Below, one piece after another: positions 35,515-47,817 of a DNA stretch of 64,000 bases. The notes under the pieces were generated by a model. The model worked only from the letters and a program-made list of their open reading frames with translations, searched no databases and was not told where the DNA came from. This DNA is from Typha latifolia (Eukaryota > Streptophyta > Magnoliopsida > Poales > Typhaceae), in contig CM034109.1 in assembly GCA_019914945.1 (NCBI GenBank), positions 1 through 64,000 of the forward strand. Reading direction: 5' to 3'. Every line of letters starts with the position of its first letter. The first letter of the stretch is position 1. The position numbers were made by a program, and so were the translations under genes.

Positions 35515-35795
35515 TTGGGAAAATATGTCGGACCCAATCCGATTCAAACCGGATTTAGATTTAAAAGTTCCTACCTAAACTATATACGAATTTAGATACA
35601 GGTAGAATTTTTGGAAAAAATATGGATACTGATTTGGATGCGTTTAAACAATTTGGGTACGGATACAAATATAAATGAATTATTTGGATATGGATATCGA
35701 TATCGGATATCTTTTTTACCCGTAAAATATTTAAATAATATACTTATACTACATATCTTACCCGTTAAAAGCCTAAATCCGACCCGTTTTTCCCA
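35515..35795. mobile_element. hAT-like MITE near IMP2 upstream exon
   Basis: The left end TGGGAAAATATGTCGGACCC and the right end, inverted, GATGGGAAAAACGGGTCGG are similar. The interior has GGATATGGATATCGATATCG words as in the element at 6030. A target duplication is not clear. It ends just before the GC-rich block at 35800. Confidence 0.5.
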
Positions 35796-35799
35796 TCTT

Positions 35800-36016
35800 C
35801 ACAATCCTCAATCTACGCAAGTCATCGTCGAAACCAAAAGCCGTATCTAGCCGCCACTGAAATTCCCGAAGTCACCACCCTACCTTTGCCATCTTTAACT
35901 CCTCCTCCGTCGCCATCAACTCTCCGGCTCTCCGCCGGTATCAAGATCCGCCTCCTCCCTCCTCGTGCTCGCCGTCACCAAGCTTCGCCGCCATCGCATC
36001 TCCGTCGTCACACAAG
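35800..36016 (+). other. Candidate 5' UTR exon of the IMP2 gene
   Basis: A GC- and CT-rich island (CCTCCTCCGTCGCC, CGCCGCCATCGCATC) in AT-rich surroundings ends at a consensus donor ACACAAG/GTACAT at 36016. No ATG-started frame of interest precedes the donor. It looks like a plant leader exon and would splice to the coding exon region at about 39300. This is inference. Confidence 0.35.
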
Positions 36017-37042
36017 GTACATCTTTCTATGAATACATAAAATTAATTATTCAGTTTGTCTATAGTTAATATGTAATAGATGACATATCAGTTAAGGTTC
36101 TTCTTGTCGATGATCAGAGACCTCTTTTATTTCTACCTTTTGCTTTTTAAGATTGTTCAGTTTGTCTAGAGATTCAGATTCTAATTTTAGGGCGTGGCTG
36201 TCTTGTCCATTTCTTAAGGAAAAAAATCCTCCTTCCAAGATTATAGTTATTGCTTAATATGCATTCTTTCTTCAACACGCTGAACTGAATTGATGCCTAA
36301 ACTGATAGAAGTTGGTCACTTATATTATTGCTACCTGTTACTGCTCATTTCCGATGCCCACCGAAGCGACAATTCTTGTTCTGGATCATGTGCAAGTATT
36401 TAGGCAAATGACAAGATGATGACCTCTTGTTAGCTTATATGTAGGGAGGATGAATCTTCTTTGAGCACTATTCTCTTCTGTTGTTGACATTTTTTTTTAT
36501 CTCGTGGATAGTGTTTGCGGCAAGTTCTAGATAGTATCAATTTTATCTATGAAAAGCCTAAAACCCGTTAGTAAGATTAGGGTTGTCATCATGTTGGTTT
36601 GAGCAAGTTGGTCAATTTTATACTTGTTAGCGGTAACGATCTGATTCTAAAGAGTCATAAAAACCCCGATCGAAAATAAATAAATAAAATAAACTTACAG
36701 ATTACAGAATGTAAAATTCTGTATAGTCGAGTCTAGTGTTGGACACTATCTCCTTAAGACCAATTTGCCCTTCACCGATTGTTTCTAGAACAGTGGACAT
36801 CGGTCTCTCATAATACAACGACTGTCTTACATTCGAAAGGAAGCAGCTATTCGAATTCCTTATTGAACTTAAACTGTGTTGTAATTTCTCTCAAATGCAG
36901 ACTTAAGAGTCAAACCAGACTTAAAAGGAATGAACCAAAATTCAGTGTGTAAAAAATTAAGCAAATTGACAGCCTATTTATAGAATTAAATAGGCTCGAC
37001 GAAAGGTGCGACTGATCACGAATGGATGTACCATTTCGAGTC

Positions 37043-37138
37043 TGAAACCAATTAACAGTTATATTGTGAAGGGATGCACTATTTCGGTCTTGAAACCAAT
37101 TAACAGTTATATTGTGCAGGGATGCACTATTTCGGATT
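37043..37138. repeat. 48-bp tandem direct repeat, two copies
   Basis: TGAAACCAATTAACAGTTAT followed by ATTGTGAAGGGATGCACTAT and TTCGG occurs twice with a period of 48 bases and one or two differences. It is non-coding. Confidence 0.85.
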
Positions 37139-37622
37139 CAACCAACTAACTGATTAACCCTTCTAATCGAAGGGACATACCACTTTGACTTCGGGTTCAA
37201 CCAATCGGACCTGACCCGAACCTGACTAGATTTGAACCTATATCAGGTAAAAATTAAAATTGGATTTGACCCATGCGTGCGAACCGTTCGCACCGAGCCC
37301 ACAAAATAGGTACCATTTTTAGGACGCAAAGCCCATAAGAAGTTTGTCACTTAGATACCATACTAGTATTTCTCAAATATCCATTATAGTATTAAACTCA
37401 TTTCTCTTTATTTTTCATTGTCATGATGCTCACTTTAGAGTCAAGTTTCATTCATTTCTCTTCATGGATTTGACTAAGTGAATATATGACAAGAAATTAT
37501 TTTTTAAATTAAATTAATTCCACCATTAAATCATCATTAATAATGTGTGGGCTCCACTTAAAACTTAGCTCAAAGTTAATAAAAATTTATGTCAAACACA
37601 TAAAATTTCCAACAATACTAAG

Positions 37623-37684
37623 ATGAACACAACATGTTTATTACATGGGTTGTGTAACCCATGTAATGAATGAGTTGTGTTCAT
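37623..37684. repeat. Two-stem imperfect palindrome
   Basis: ATGAACACAAC (37623-37633) pairs exactly with GTTGTGTTCAT (37674-37684). Nested inside, TTACATGGG (37641-37649) pairs with CCCATGTAA (37658-37666). The sequence resembles subterminal hairpins of plant hAT MITEs. Confidence 0.7.
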
Positions 37685-39313
37685 ATGACACATCTACATG
37701 ACATGGACAACATGAAAATAGACAAGCTGGTTACCCACTGACACAACTAGTAAACATGATAAGCAGTTTAACACAATAAAATCACACACAATAGAATATG
37801 ACATAATTTGCTACATTGAACAATTTATAGTCATAAAATTAATCAACATAGTATAAAATAACAAACCCTTCACCACATTCAACAAACTACATGCATTTGT
37901 GCCAATTTCAGAAGAACTGCACTAACCACAAGTTAAAGTACTAATGTGTCATCATCACTAAAAAAATAATCCGCCATCACTGATATGTCTCTGGTATCAT
38001 CGATTCACAAATAGATCACAAAATACAAGCATATCAAACTTAAATACATGATCAAAATGCTCTAATTTGGCAAATAAGGTGAAGGAAATGAAGTGACCAG
38101 TCTATCCCACACTTGCTTCAAGCTTGGACCACTGCAGTGATTGAAGCCTCCATCATTCATTCTCTTGAAGAGTATCATCCTGTTCCTCGCTATTGAACTT
38201 TGCAGATGAATAAAAGAGATGGCGATGTTGACTTTGTAGCTTCTGGTCATGCTCTCAAACATTGGTAAATCCTTGAACGGCATGCACCCCTTTATGTAGG
38301 GCCACAATGACTAATTGTAGACAAGAACGATAGCTCAAGCACCAAGAAATATGCAAATGACAAATTGTTACACAAAACAACCGGTAAATGAAATTTAGTG
38401 TAGTTGAATCAACATGTTGTTATTGGGAGTTCAAACCTCTCGATGCATGCCCTCTCAAACCTTAGAAATAGAGGAAGGAGATGTCCATATGGGAGAGGAA
38501 TAGTCGTCCACGCTGCCATGGCTCCTGGATGGAGTGATTGCTGTGAGTAAATGGAACGATCAACAGTTAGGTGCTTTAGAAGCCATAATATATAATACTG
38601 TTCAGGAGGGATAGAGGAGGATGGATCCGGTGAGGAGCTCCTAGAGCTATGATGGAGTGGCCATTTCAATAAAATTTGGGCCTTTGGGGCAGCAAGCATT
38701 AGGGTTTAGGGTGACATATGTCAGCTATTATATTCAGCAGCTAGCCAGCTAAAATAAGTTAAATGGATCACCGGCAGTAACTATGTCTGGTAGACAAAAT
38801 TTATTTAACTTATGCAGGTTAATTGGGTCAAAAGGGTTAAAGCTCTCAAATACGAATACAACTTAAATAATAAATTGGTTAGACGGGTCAACCATTTATG
38901 ACATGCATCCGATTATACCTAAGGTTTGTAATGGGTTAACAGGTTGGGGAAAAAATTGCCACCCCAACCTAAGAAGAGTCTTAGGTTCATACTCTTGACT
39001 CTTGAGTGCTTCAAGCTGCAGATTTCGTCTTTCTAATTAAGCAAAAGGCATATACTAGTAGACAACTCTTTATTTAAGTGTTTATGCTTGATTTACATGC
39101 TATGCTTCCATCTATCTTTTTTGAGATTTCGGTAATCTTTTATTTTTGTTTATTTTGCATGCTGTGCTGGCCAGTGCAGATCATTTTTTTTATGGACCCT
39201 GCTGATTAAGTCATATGAGTTCGCAGCAGAACTCATTGTCGTGCTATTTTATTTTATTTTTATCCTTGGATGCTGAAATATCTCTTTTCACTTATTCAAG
39301 CAGAAATTTGGAG

Positions 39314-42300
39314 ATGGGAACATGGAATTCTTTGTGGCAGACATCAAAGACATTTATATCAACTTATTTAATTGGTACCACCATAACAGATCGGTACCTG
39401 ACCATTGTTCCTGTAAGGGGTAGTTCCATGGATCCGACATTTGCAGCAAGTTCCACTACCTTTCCTGAATCTTTGAGAGGTAACTTTTACTCAGTTGACT
39501 GACTCAGTAATCTGAACATAGGGATGAATTAGCTTTTCCTTTAATATTTGAAAGAGTATGTCCTATTTACTTATGCCGACCAAGTTCCACTACCTTTGGT
39601 GGATCTTTGAGAGGTAACTTTTTTCTCAGTTGACTGATTCAGTTATGTGAAGATAAGGATGGATTAGCTTTTTCTTTAATATTTGAGTGAGTGATCTTGC
39701 ATTTACTTATGCTGACCAGTAACATGAAATAGGTGATCTTGCATTGGCCGAAAGGCTCTGCCTTGAAAAGTATAAATTCTCACATGGTGACGTGATAATA
39801 TTCAAGTAAGTGTGTTGTTGTTGTTGTTTTTTTTTATTATTATTTTTTTTTATTTTAAGAAAGTCAGAATGGATCTATTCCCTTGCAAAACCAAAACCCT
39901 GCATATACCTATTTGGTAGACATAACAACTAACAAAATTCCTGGCAAGAAAAAGTAACATCTCACCACCAAAACCTCACAACCACCAGCTACACTAGTAT
40001 ACCCATGGCCAAAAAAAAAGCAAGTATATTATGTAACACAGAACAGAAGACAAAACAAAATAACTCAGTCATCCAGATTGACAGTATCCTTTTGCTTTAC
40101 ATAGACTTGAATTCCAGACTCTCCTTTGTGCCTCCTCCCACCCTAGTGCTGTCGAAGTTATAAACGTTATTAATGTGGTGAAAGAGAGGTGCACTGGCTT
40201 CTTAGGAGCAGCACTTTGTAAAGTTCTCTCTGGCCATATGCATCATAAAAATGTAGCCATCCAAATCTTCCAAATATTTTTTTTGCATCTTTAATATCTC
40301 TACACTTCCCCAGTATCCTGAGGTCCGCTATTTATCTAGGATGCTTGAAATGGTCCTATACTTATCTTTACACAACACTTTCTTAGCGAAATTACACTTC
40401 AAAAAGAGCAATTAGCTAATTCATCCTTTTTACAGAAACTGTATTTGCGTCACCAGAATAATCCCTCCTGGCCAAATTATCCTCTGTCAATATTCTATTG
40501 TTGCAAGCTAGCAAGAGAAAGGCTTTATTCTTTAGAAGAATATTCATTCTCCATAACCCTGGTATCACCCAAGCAATTGTACCACCATTATTTTAAAATT
40601 TATATAATGATTTGACAGTGTAAATTTTATCGGTACAAAACCTCCATCCAACTCTATCTCTCCAATTTCTGTCAGGTCTAATAGAGTTTAACATGTGCCT
40701 CAGCTGTTGTTCCTCTTGTATTAATATAGTATTAAAAGAATCTCCTATACTTTATTTCCGATTGAGTACCATCCCACATCTTCATCACAACAATTTTCAT
40801 CCTAGGTTGTTGCAAACAATAGGAAAAGAGTGGCATTGGAACACTCCCTCCAATAAATATCAGTCCATGACTTAACATACTTCCCATCTCCTACTTTCTT
40901 AAGAATACTAGCTTTGAAAGGAAGGCTACTATGTGTCACACCCCTCCAAAGAGGATAGATCAGAAAAGAAACTTCTACACTCTGTTTGAATGGAGAGAAT
41001 ATGAGAGAAAGGAAGGTTAGAGAAGAGAAACGGAGAAAAAAAAAAACTCTTTCTCAGTTTATTTGGTTGTAATCGAGAGAAGAGAAAAGAAAAATAAGTT
41101 TACTCCGTTTGGCTTATCAAAAGAAAACAACGAAAAATAACAGAAGAGAGCATGTTTATTATTATATCATTTATCATATATATAACCTAGCACAAATTAT
41201 AATAGGCTTAATTACATTTTGCCCCCCTGTACTTTGATTATATATCACTTTGCCTTCTGTATTATAAAAGCGTACAAATGCTCCTGTAGACTTTTAAAAT
41301 GCTGCAACTAAACTCATCTGTTACCCTTCCATGAGTTAAAACTCACATGCCAAGCACGTGAACATTATATTATTTTCAGATAGACTTAATTACCCTCATG
41401 AAGACCAAAAAAAATAATTTTGGACAATTTTGCCGTCATCTCCTTCCTTATACTTCCTCTTTTTTTTTTTCCATGCCATTTCTTTCCCAAGCATTTTTTA
41501 GTTAAATCTGCACTTCTGAATTTATCTATTGTTATATACAAAAAGAAAGGACTTCATCAAATTAGGCTTCTTGCAACTAAGGAGCAAAACAGAAATATGC
41601 AAACATGGCATCTACCATCTATAAATGACTCTTAAAATTACCATTGGATGTTGTAAAAACTATGTAAGCAATAAAAAAGGAAGCTGCTATCGTGAAGTGA
41701 TTCCAAACCATCCCTTTCCCAAGCATTTCAGTTAGATATTCACAAAAAATAATACGACAGAAAAATTGGGAAGGAGACTATTCCAATTATAATCAGAGCA
41801 TAAACTCCTCTGTCTCCTTGTCAACATGAGAACTACACCTAACCTATATACCACAAACTTTAGTTCATCTCTTACACTTTGCCGAAACTGAGGAATGCAG
41901 ACGGGTTCTTCGATGCTTGAGTATCTTGGCATCCTTAAGAGGAAAGAGTTTAAGGGAAGTTCTGTATGGAAATGAGAGTGGCAGATTAAAGAGGAAGAAG
42001 AGAGAAGAAGGGAAGTAGAAGAGAAAATGTGATGAGAAAGGAAGAAGAGAAGATGTGATGAGAAAGGGAGAAGAAGAGAAGATTAGATGAGAAGGGAAGA
42101 AGATTGGTTTCTCTCATTCTCTCTATGTGGGTTGGTGGTAGGTAAGGATGGATAGGTAAATTTATATTTTCAGTAGAGCAAAGTATAATTAAGCCATTAT
42201 AATATCCATATGATTACCCTTCAACAAAAAAAAACATAAACAAGTTATAATATCCATAAGCTATAATATACTGTAAATAATATAATAGAATAGCACGACA

Positions 42301-45045
42301 TATTTGAAATGTTAAAATATGAAAAGGGTTTATGTTTTCTTTTCTTCCTTTCTCTCCCTTTCTCTCTATTTTTGGAGAGAGGAAAAAGTGACCATTAGAG
42401 GCTATTATTTTCTCTCCCTTTCTCTTCCTTTCTCTCCTAAAATCCAATCCAAAAGAAAATTATTTTCTCTCATAACCTTGTCTTCTCTTCTCTCCTATTA
42501 TCTCCATCCAAATAGGGTGTTAATTTGAAATCCTCCTTTCTAATTTTGTTGTAATTTCTCTAACAGATAATATCAGCCTAGAACTGGTTTTCTGAAAATA
42601 ATAACGTTCACGACCATTTAGCCAGCAACTCCACATTCATCTCCTGAATGCTCAGAACCACGTAAATCCTACAAACCCACTTCAATTAGCTTAATAATAT
42701 TCTTTAGCATTTTCCCTAGCTCTCCATAAAAGCCTGCTTCGAACCTGATCAATTCTCTTTACAGCCCACTTTGGAATGACAAAGAAGGATAAGTAATATA
42801 GAGGAATAGAACTAATCGCTGAGTTCACAAGAGTTGGTCTGCCACCTAAGGAAAGCAATTTTGCTTTTCACCCAGCAGTTTCTTTTCAATTTTTCAGTGA
42901 TGTAAAGCCAATCTTGCTTCTTAGTAGTACTCTTATGCAATGGAAGACCCAAATACTTTTCAGGGAGCTTCTTCACCTTACATATTAAGAATGTTAGCAA
43001 ATTTCTGCACTTCACTATTAACACTTCCCAAGTAAACTATTGAGCTCTTATTTAAATTTATAGTCAATCTTGAAATGCTCTGAAAACATTACAGTAAAGG
43101 AAAATCTTTAGGACTAAAACCTCATTGCTTTAAAAATCACTAAGGTATAATCAGCACATTTGAGATTCACCATTCCACTGAGAACTTCATTACTTAAAAA
43201 AGACCATTCTGCTTGGCGTTCTCTAGAGTTCTGTTTAAACTTTCTGTAGCAATCAGAAATGGGAAAGGAGGTAGAGGGTCTCCCTACCTCAGCCCTTTCT
43301 TATATTTAAAGTAATTATTCAAAGCATCACTGAAGTTCACAACTATAGAGCTAGAAGAAATAGAAGATTTCCCCCAAGTGATCCATCTGCTCTTAAAACC
43401 CCTTCCCCTTATCACTTCTTCCAAATAATGCTATCTAACATTATCGCAAGTTAAGCCCTCTTTTTCTTTTTCTTTTTCTTTTTTTTTTTTTGGGTGCATG
43501 AAAAGAACCTTATGGCACTAGCCAGACAATCCAAAATATATCTATTTTTAATAAAAAGCATTCTGTTTTTTTCTGTTTCTTTTTTTTCTTTTTTCTTTTC
43601 CATTACAGAGCTGAGTCTGTTAGTTAAAACCTTCATAAAAATCTTTAAATTGCTATTGATTAAACTTAGAGGTCTGTTATTCCCAAACTCTCTTGACACC
43701 AATTTCCTTATGAGAAAGATCATGGCATAGTTAAGACAGTAAATCCTTACCCCTTAAACCAGTCAGTAAGTGGAGCTATCAAATCACCCTTAATCAGATC
43801 CGAAAATGATTGATTAAATTTCATAGAGAAGCCATCAGGGGCTATATCTGTCCCCATCTAAACTGCTGCCTTCAGTTCCTTTTTACTGAAGGGTGAGTCC
43901 AAATTTTCAGCATCTTCACTGCATAAATTACTGCAGTTCTGCCAAACATCATTTTTTTAATTTCAATCTGCAATCATCCACACTGCCAAGCAGGTTCTTG
44001 TGAAAGCTAGTCGCATGCTCTTTTACGATTTCATCCTCTGTTGGTCAATTTCCAGATTTCCATTAATCTCCATGCTGCTTTTCCTTTTCCTTCTATTAGC
44101 AATTGTGTGGAAATAAGTAGTATTAGAATCAAGTGGTCAGATGGAGACAAATAAAGCATTTTGACTCAGATTATTCATGCTTAATGAGGATCCTTGAATT
44201 AATCTTAATTATTTGCACTTTTGCAGGAGTCCATATGACCATAAGCGGATATTTGTGAAGAGATTGATTGCCTTACCAGGTGATTGGATCCAAGTTCCAG
44301 AGTCATCCGAGATACTGAAGATCCCAGAAGGGCATTGCTGGGTTGAAGGTGATAATGCAAATTCCAGTTGGGATTCGCGATCTTTTGGCCCTGTAAGTTT
44401 CATCAGGATCACTGTCACATTTAACTCAAAATTAGAGATATTTAGGAATTAGGAGTACTCCTAAATCATGGTTTAAACAATTAAACCTGTTATAGATATG
44501 GTGGATATCTTACTTTAGGTTTTGAAGCTCCCTGTAGCCCAAACACACCCACACACCCTGAAAAGGCCCCTGGATTCCCCTTTCCATTCCTCCTCCCTCT
44601 TTTTCATCCCATTTAGCTCCAGTACAATCCACCTCTCTCCTCTTGATCAGGCTCAGGCTTGTAAGGTTCAGCCCAATGAGCACCCTTTACAAACTGAACT
44701 CCTCGACTCAGTCTTGATTCTTGAAATATCCCAATCCTCACAGCTAATAATATTTTCTTCTTTCTTCAGCCCAACAAACTTCTCAGATTGACAGCCCACA
44801 AAAGTAATAAACTCTTATGCATCAGACGTTTCTTTTAGCCCTTGATCCTATCTTAACTTTCGCATAAATCAAGATTACATTGATAGTGAATAACATTACC
44901 TTATTAAGTCATGATTTATACTGGAATATTGTTGCAGATTCCGTTGGGTCTAGTGCAGGGAAGGGTGACGCACGTAATCTGGCCTCCCCAAAGAATAAGT
45001 CGAATTGAGAGAAAGATAGTGGAAGGTAGAGTTTCACCGCTTTGA
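39314..45045 (+). CDS. Mitochondrial inner membrane protease subunit 2
   Basis: Four coding exons (39314-39479, 39733-39805, 44227-44392, 44938-45045) splice in frame into about 171 residues. The protein belongs to the S26 signal peptidase family, IMP2 branch, which trims bipartite presequences in the intermembrane space. Visible features are an N-terminal segment with a possible membrane anchor (TFISTYLIGTTITDRYLTI), the catalytic-Ser motif RGSSMDPT, the conserved HGDVIIFKSPYD, the catalytic-Lys motif RIFVKRLIALPGDW, and the GDNANSSWDSRSFGP box. The tail PLGLVQGRVTHVIWPPQRIS is typical of plant IMP2. The start at 39314 is the first Met in frame with the family; a spliced 5' UTR probably lies upstream. 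Intron 2 (4.4 kb) contains a LINE with nested insertions. All splice sites are GT-AG. Confidence 0.93.
39447..39719 (+). repeat. Tandem duplication of an exon-intron junction
   Basis: Bases 39447-39580 are repeated imperfectly at 39581-39719. The unit starts CAAGTTCCACTACCTTT, includes the end of coding exon 1 with its donor (TTGAGAG/GTAACTT), and runs into intron 1. The second copy also keeps GAGAG/GTAACTT, so intron 1 holds a decoy donor. The copies differ at roughly one base in seven. Confidence 0.85.
40978..42519. mobile_element. PIF/Harbinger-like MITE inside the LINE
   Basis: The left end CACTCTGTTTGAATGGAGAG and the right end, inverted, CACCCTATTTGGATGGAGA form imperfect inverted repeats. 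The flanking bases CTA and TTA could be an eroded TWA duplication. Its arms match the elements in HOS1 intron 3. Without the nested Mutator-like insertion it is about 540 bases. It has no coding capacity. Confidence 0.7.
41205..42195. mobile_element. Mutator-like element with perfect 9-bp TSD
   Basis: The element starts GGCTTAATTACATTTTGCCC and its right end, inverted, reads GGCTTAATTATACTTTGC. ATTATAATA occurs exactly on both sides (41196-41204 and 42196-42204), and a 9-bp duplication is the Mutator superfamily hallmark. There is no MULE transposase. The 991-base body includes GA-rich tracts near 41980-42110 and an unrecognised minus-strand frame at 41732-41932. Confidence 0.85.
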
Positions 45046-45799
45046 TTTGATACAAGTGGATATTGTTCTTGGATCCATTTTCTACCTACAGTTTTCATTG
45101 ACATCGTTGGTAGCATCTGGGTACATGACAAATATATTTGTGCAGAGTGTTTATTCAATCGATATTTCAAGTTATTACAACACTAATCTTTTCACTAAAA
45201 TGAATTCATGTGTTTTTCTTCCTCCTGGAAAGGACTTGTAATTCTAATTCTACTAAGTTAACTTATACTTTGGAGTTGCAACATTATCATTGTTATGTAG
45301 CGGAGGAAAAGAGGCTTGTTGTGTATAAGGACATTGTTGTCAAGGATTCCAATTTGGCAAATATATTGCACACTGTAATGTCAATTGGAGATGAGGTTTC
45401 CTCACACAACATAATTGTGCTTTAAAAAGCATGGAAGTACAGCAGGATTGCTTTAGTATAACTTGCGGAGAAGGATGCCTCTCAAGGGCGAGCATGCTTC
45501 GAAGCAAAAATGGTCATGCCGGTTGGCTTTCCCGTCGCTGACTAGCATTTGTCATGTGGACGGGGTGTGCCAGCACGAGCTGCAAGACATTTGAAATAGA
45601 TTGTATTAATCCGAAATGGAGTTATTAGAATGGTAAAATTTAAAATATTATGAGGGTTTTTGTGACCAACATGATGTCATGTGAAGCTCTTTTCTTTTAA
45701 TTTCCATTTATCATCATGAACTAATTTTAGTTATTTGTTTTAACAAGCATGATATATTATGTGGAGTGTATTTTTTATACAAGTTTTTCTATTTCTATC

Positions 45800-45875
45800 A
45801 ATTAATCATTAATCAACTTTAGGTGTTATAAGTGTGCTAATTAATCATTAATCAACTTTAGGTGTTATGAGTGCA
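45800..45875. repeat. 39-bp tandem repeat, two copies
   Basis: AATTAATCATTAATCAACTT followed by TAGGTGTTATAAGTG occurs twice with a period of 39 bases. It is non-coding. Confidence 0.85.
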
Positions 45876-46123
45876 CTCATAGGATGAAATGGCAAATATA
45901 TAGGGTCAAATTTAATAGAAAAATTAATAGTCTCATTTTAATCATAAGCAAGTACAGGAAGTAATTTTAGACATAAGTAAGTTGTTAAAATGCATTTAAC
46001 TCTCTCTCACTATATATATATATAATCTATCCATCCCATCAATAAGCAGTACCTGATGAACAATAACCAATGAGCAATACCCAGTGAATAGTAATTTTAG
46101 GTCAAAACATATATCAATATTTC

Positions 46124-46510
46124 TTAACCATGTTTTATGAAAAATATGTTTAATATGTTAAAATTAAATTTAAAAGGCAAAATAGTAATTCTAATGGTTA
46201 AAATAGGTGTTAATATTTTTCTTAACCATGTTTTAGGACAGATGGGTATAATATGTTAAGTAAAACCAGGTCGGAAAAATTAATAATTTTAACAGTCAAA
46301 ATGGACGTTAATATTTCTTAATCATGCTTTACAGATAAGTATAATATGTCAAAACTAGATTTAAAAAGTAAAATAGTAATTTTAGCAGACAAAAGAAGTG
46401 TTAATATTCGGTAACCATGTTTTAGGAAAGCATGTATATCATGTCAAAAATAGGTTTAAAGGGTTAAATAATAACCCCAGCGATCAAAATAGGTATTACT
46501 TCAATCGTCA
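46124..46510. repeat. Minisatellite, about 95-bp unit, four copies
   Basis: A TTAACCATGTTTTA-type motif recurs at 46124, 46222, 46318 and 46411 (spacings 98, 96, 93). Each is followed by ATAATATGT-AAA, a TTTAAA-GG-AAAATA stretch and AAAATAGGTGTTAATATT. The copies are diverged. It lies between the IMP2 gene and the 48.4 kb gene. Confidence 0.75.
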
Positions 46511-47119
46511 AAATAGGTATAACATATGTACACATCGCATACATTGAGAATGAAAATATATATATTGCATGCATAGACAATGGTAATCTATAGTGATAGG
46601 AACCTATCTAAGGGGGTGGACTAGTGGAAGATGAAGGTGCAGTAGCCAGTAGTAGGGGTGAGATGATCTAGGTGATGGCAACGGGGTGGATAGTAGAAAG
46701 ATGGTACAGAGGGTAGATGTTTCTGCGATTAGAAGAAAGAGGAGAAAGAATGAGCATCGCCCTTGAGCGGGGAGGGTGTCGGCTAGATGAAAGACGTAAG
46801 AGAGAAGAGAGGATAAGAAAGAGGGGAGACAGAGATAGAAGCAAATTCAATAATCATTCATTCATATAAGCCATAAGAGCCTGTTTATATAGAATAAAAC
46901 AAAGAATTATAAGGTAACTAAAACAAACTATGAATTAATACTATCTATTTATTTTGTATCCCTCTATCAAATTTGATCATAGTTTTTCCTAAATAGAATC
47001 TGAATCTATTGGAAGTCATAATACGAAAAATATAGATCATGATGTCATTGATCTAATCCATATAATTTTATATTTTATTTAGACATCATATGTAATATTT
47101 TGAAAAGCTTCATTGGCTG

Positions 47120-47500
47120 TTGCCTATGCAAGGCCCCGCTAACCTGGTATCTCTTCTTATCTATGAATATCCCAACTCCTGCTGCTAGGTAAAATCATAT
47201 TTTTCTTAAGAGGTGCATTAATGCTATTTACGGTGAAACCCTGGCCCTACTAGAAGTCTTGAAAGTGATCAACTCTGATTACTCTTCTAAGAAGGTACGG
47301 ATCAGGATTCTTTATTGATTGTTCACGGTGTAAATAGGGAGGAGGATCAGATTTGGTCCAAGGGTTCTGTGTTCTCTACACTGACAGATCCAATAACTTC
47401 CAAGCACATAGTCTAGCGGGTTATGCTTTTCAATATGAATCTTGTAAAATCTGGACTCACCCCCCCCTTTTATGGGACCTGTAATCGATTTTATGAAATG
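47120..47500 (+). mobile_element. LINE RNase H fragment (C-terminal part)
   Basis: The end of the segment reads SNNFQAHSLAGYAFQYESCK then IWTHPPPF. This fits the terminal motif of LINE RNase H-like domains (R--N--AH-LA--A----S--W----PP). Upstream, ALLEVLKVI may be the EALLA-helix region. It is frameshifted and partial. Confidence 0.5.
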
Positions 47501-47817
47501 AACTAAGCTGGTCTACGGATTGTTGATAAAAAAAAGTTTTCTTTCTATTACAATCTTTAAGTGTTATCAATTATTGACATACTTTGACAGTTGCTAGGTG
47601 CATATTTCCAATAATTTTGATGTGAATGCCCTATTATCTCAGAGAAATTATAAGGATAATATTTTTGGGCTCTTTGGAAACGAGAAAAATGCAAAAAAAA
47701 GAGAAGGAAATGTTCTCACAGTGAGATCGGATCTAGTTGAAGGAGATATCTTTGTGCTGGCGCCTGGCGGGTGAAGATTATAACGATTATTAATTAATTA
47801 TTAAATCAATAGGAGCA

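Larger units (their letters stand above)
36017..39300. other. Gene-free, transposon-derived stretch
   Basis: If 35800-36016 is a leader exon, this is its intron. It contains the 48-bp direct repeat at 37043, the long imperfect palindrome at 37623, GGGTTAA/TTAACCC words, and a TTGCCACCCCAACC hAT-like end near 38960. Two minus-strand frames (38062-38307, 38409-38699) resemble no known protein. Confidence 0.4.
39825..44150 (-). mobile_element. 5'-truncated LINE in IMP2 intron 2
   Basis: A minus-strand non-LTR element. Its 5' side near 44130-44060 reads LDSNTTYFHTIANRRKRKSS, the segment before the reverse transcriptase. At 43723-43560 it reads NNRPLSLINSNLKIFMKVLT then NRLSSVM (RT start). At 43000-42860 it reads KYLGLPLHKSTTKKQDWLYI (RT end). 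The poly(A) end appears as a T-rich run at about 39826-39852, only about 20 bases past the exon 2 splice donor. The endonuclease part is missing. It is split by the MITE at 40978-42519. Stops and frameshifts make it inactive. Confidence 0.8.
45046..47120. other. IMP2 3' flank and repeats
   Basis: The first few hundred bases after the IMP2 stop are probably 3' UTR. After that no gene is supported. The stretch includes a 39-bp tandem repeat at 45800-45875, a short TA-run near 46010-46025, and the minisatellite at 46124-46510. Confidence 0.4.

Noticed and set aside
38062..38699. Two minus-strand frames of 81 and 96 residues
   Set aside because: There is no recognisable similarity, and they sit in transposon-derived sequence.
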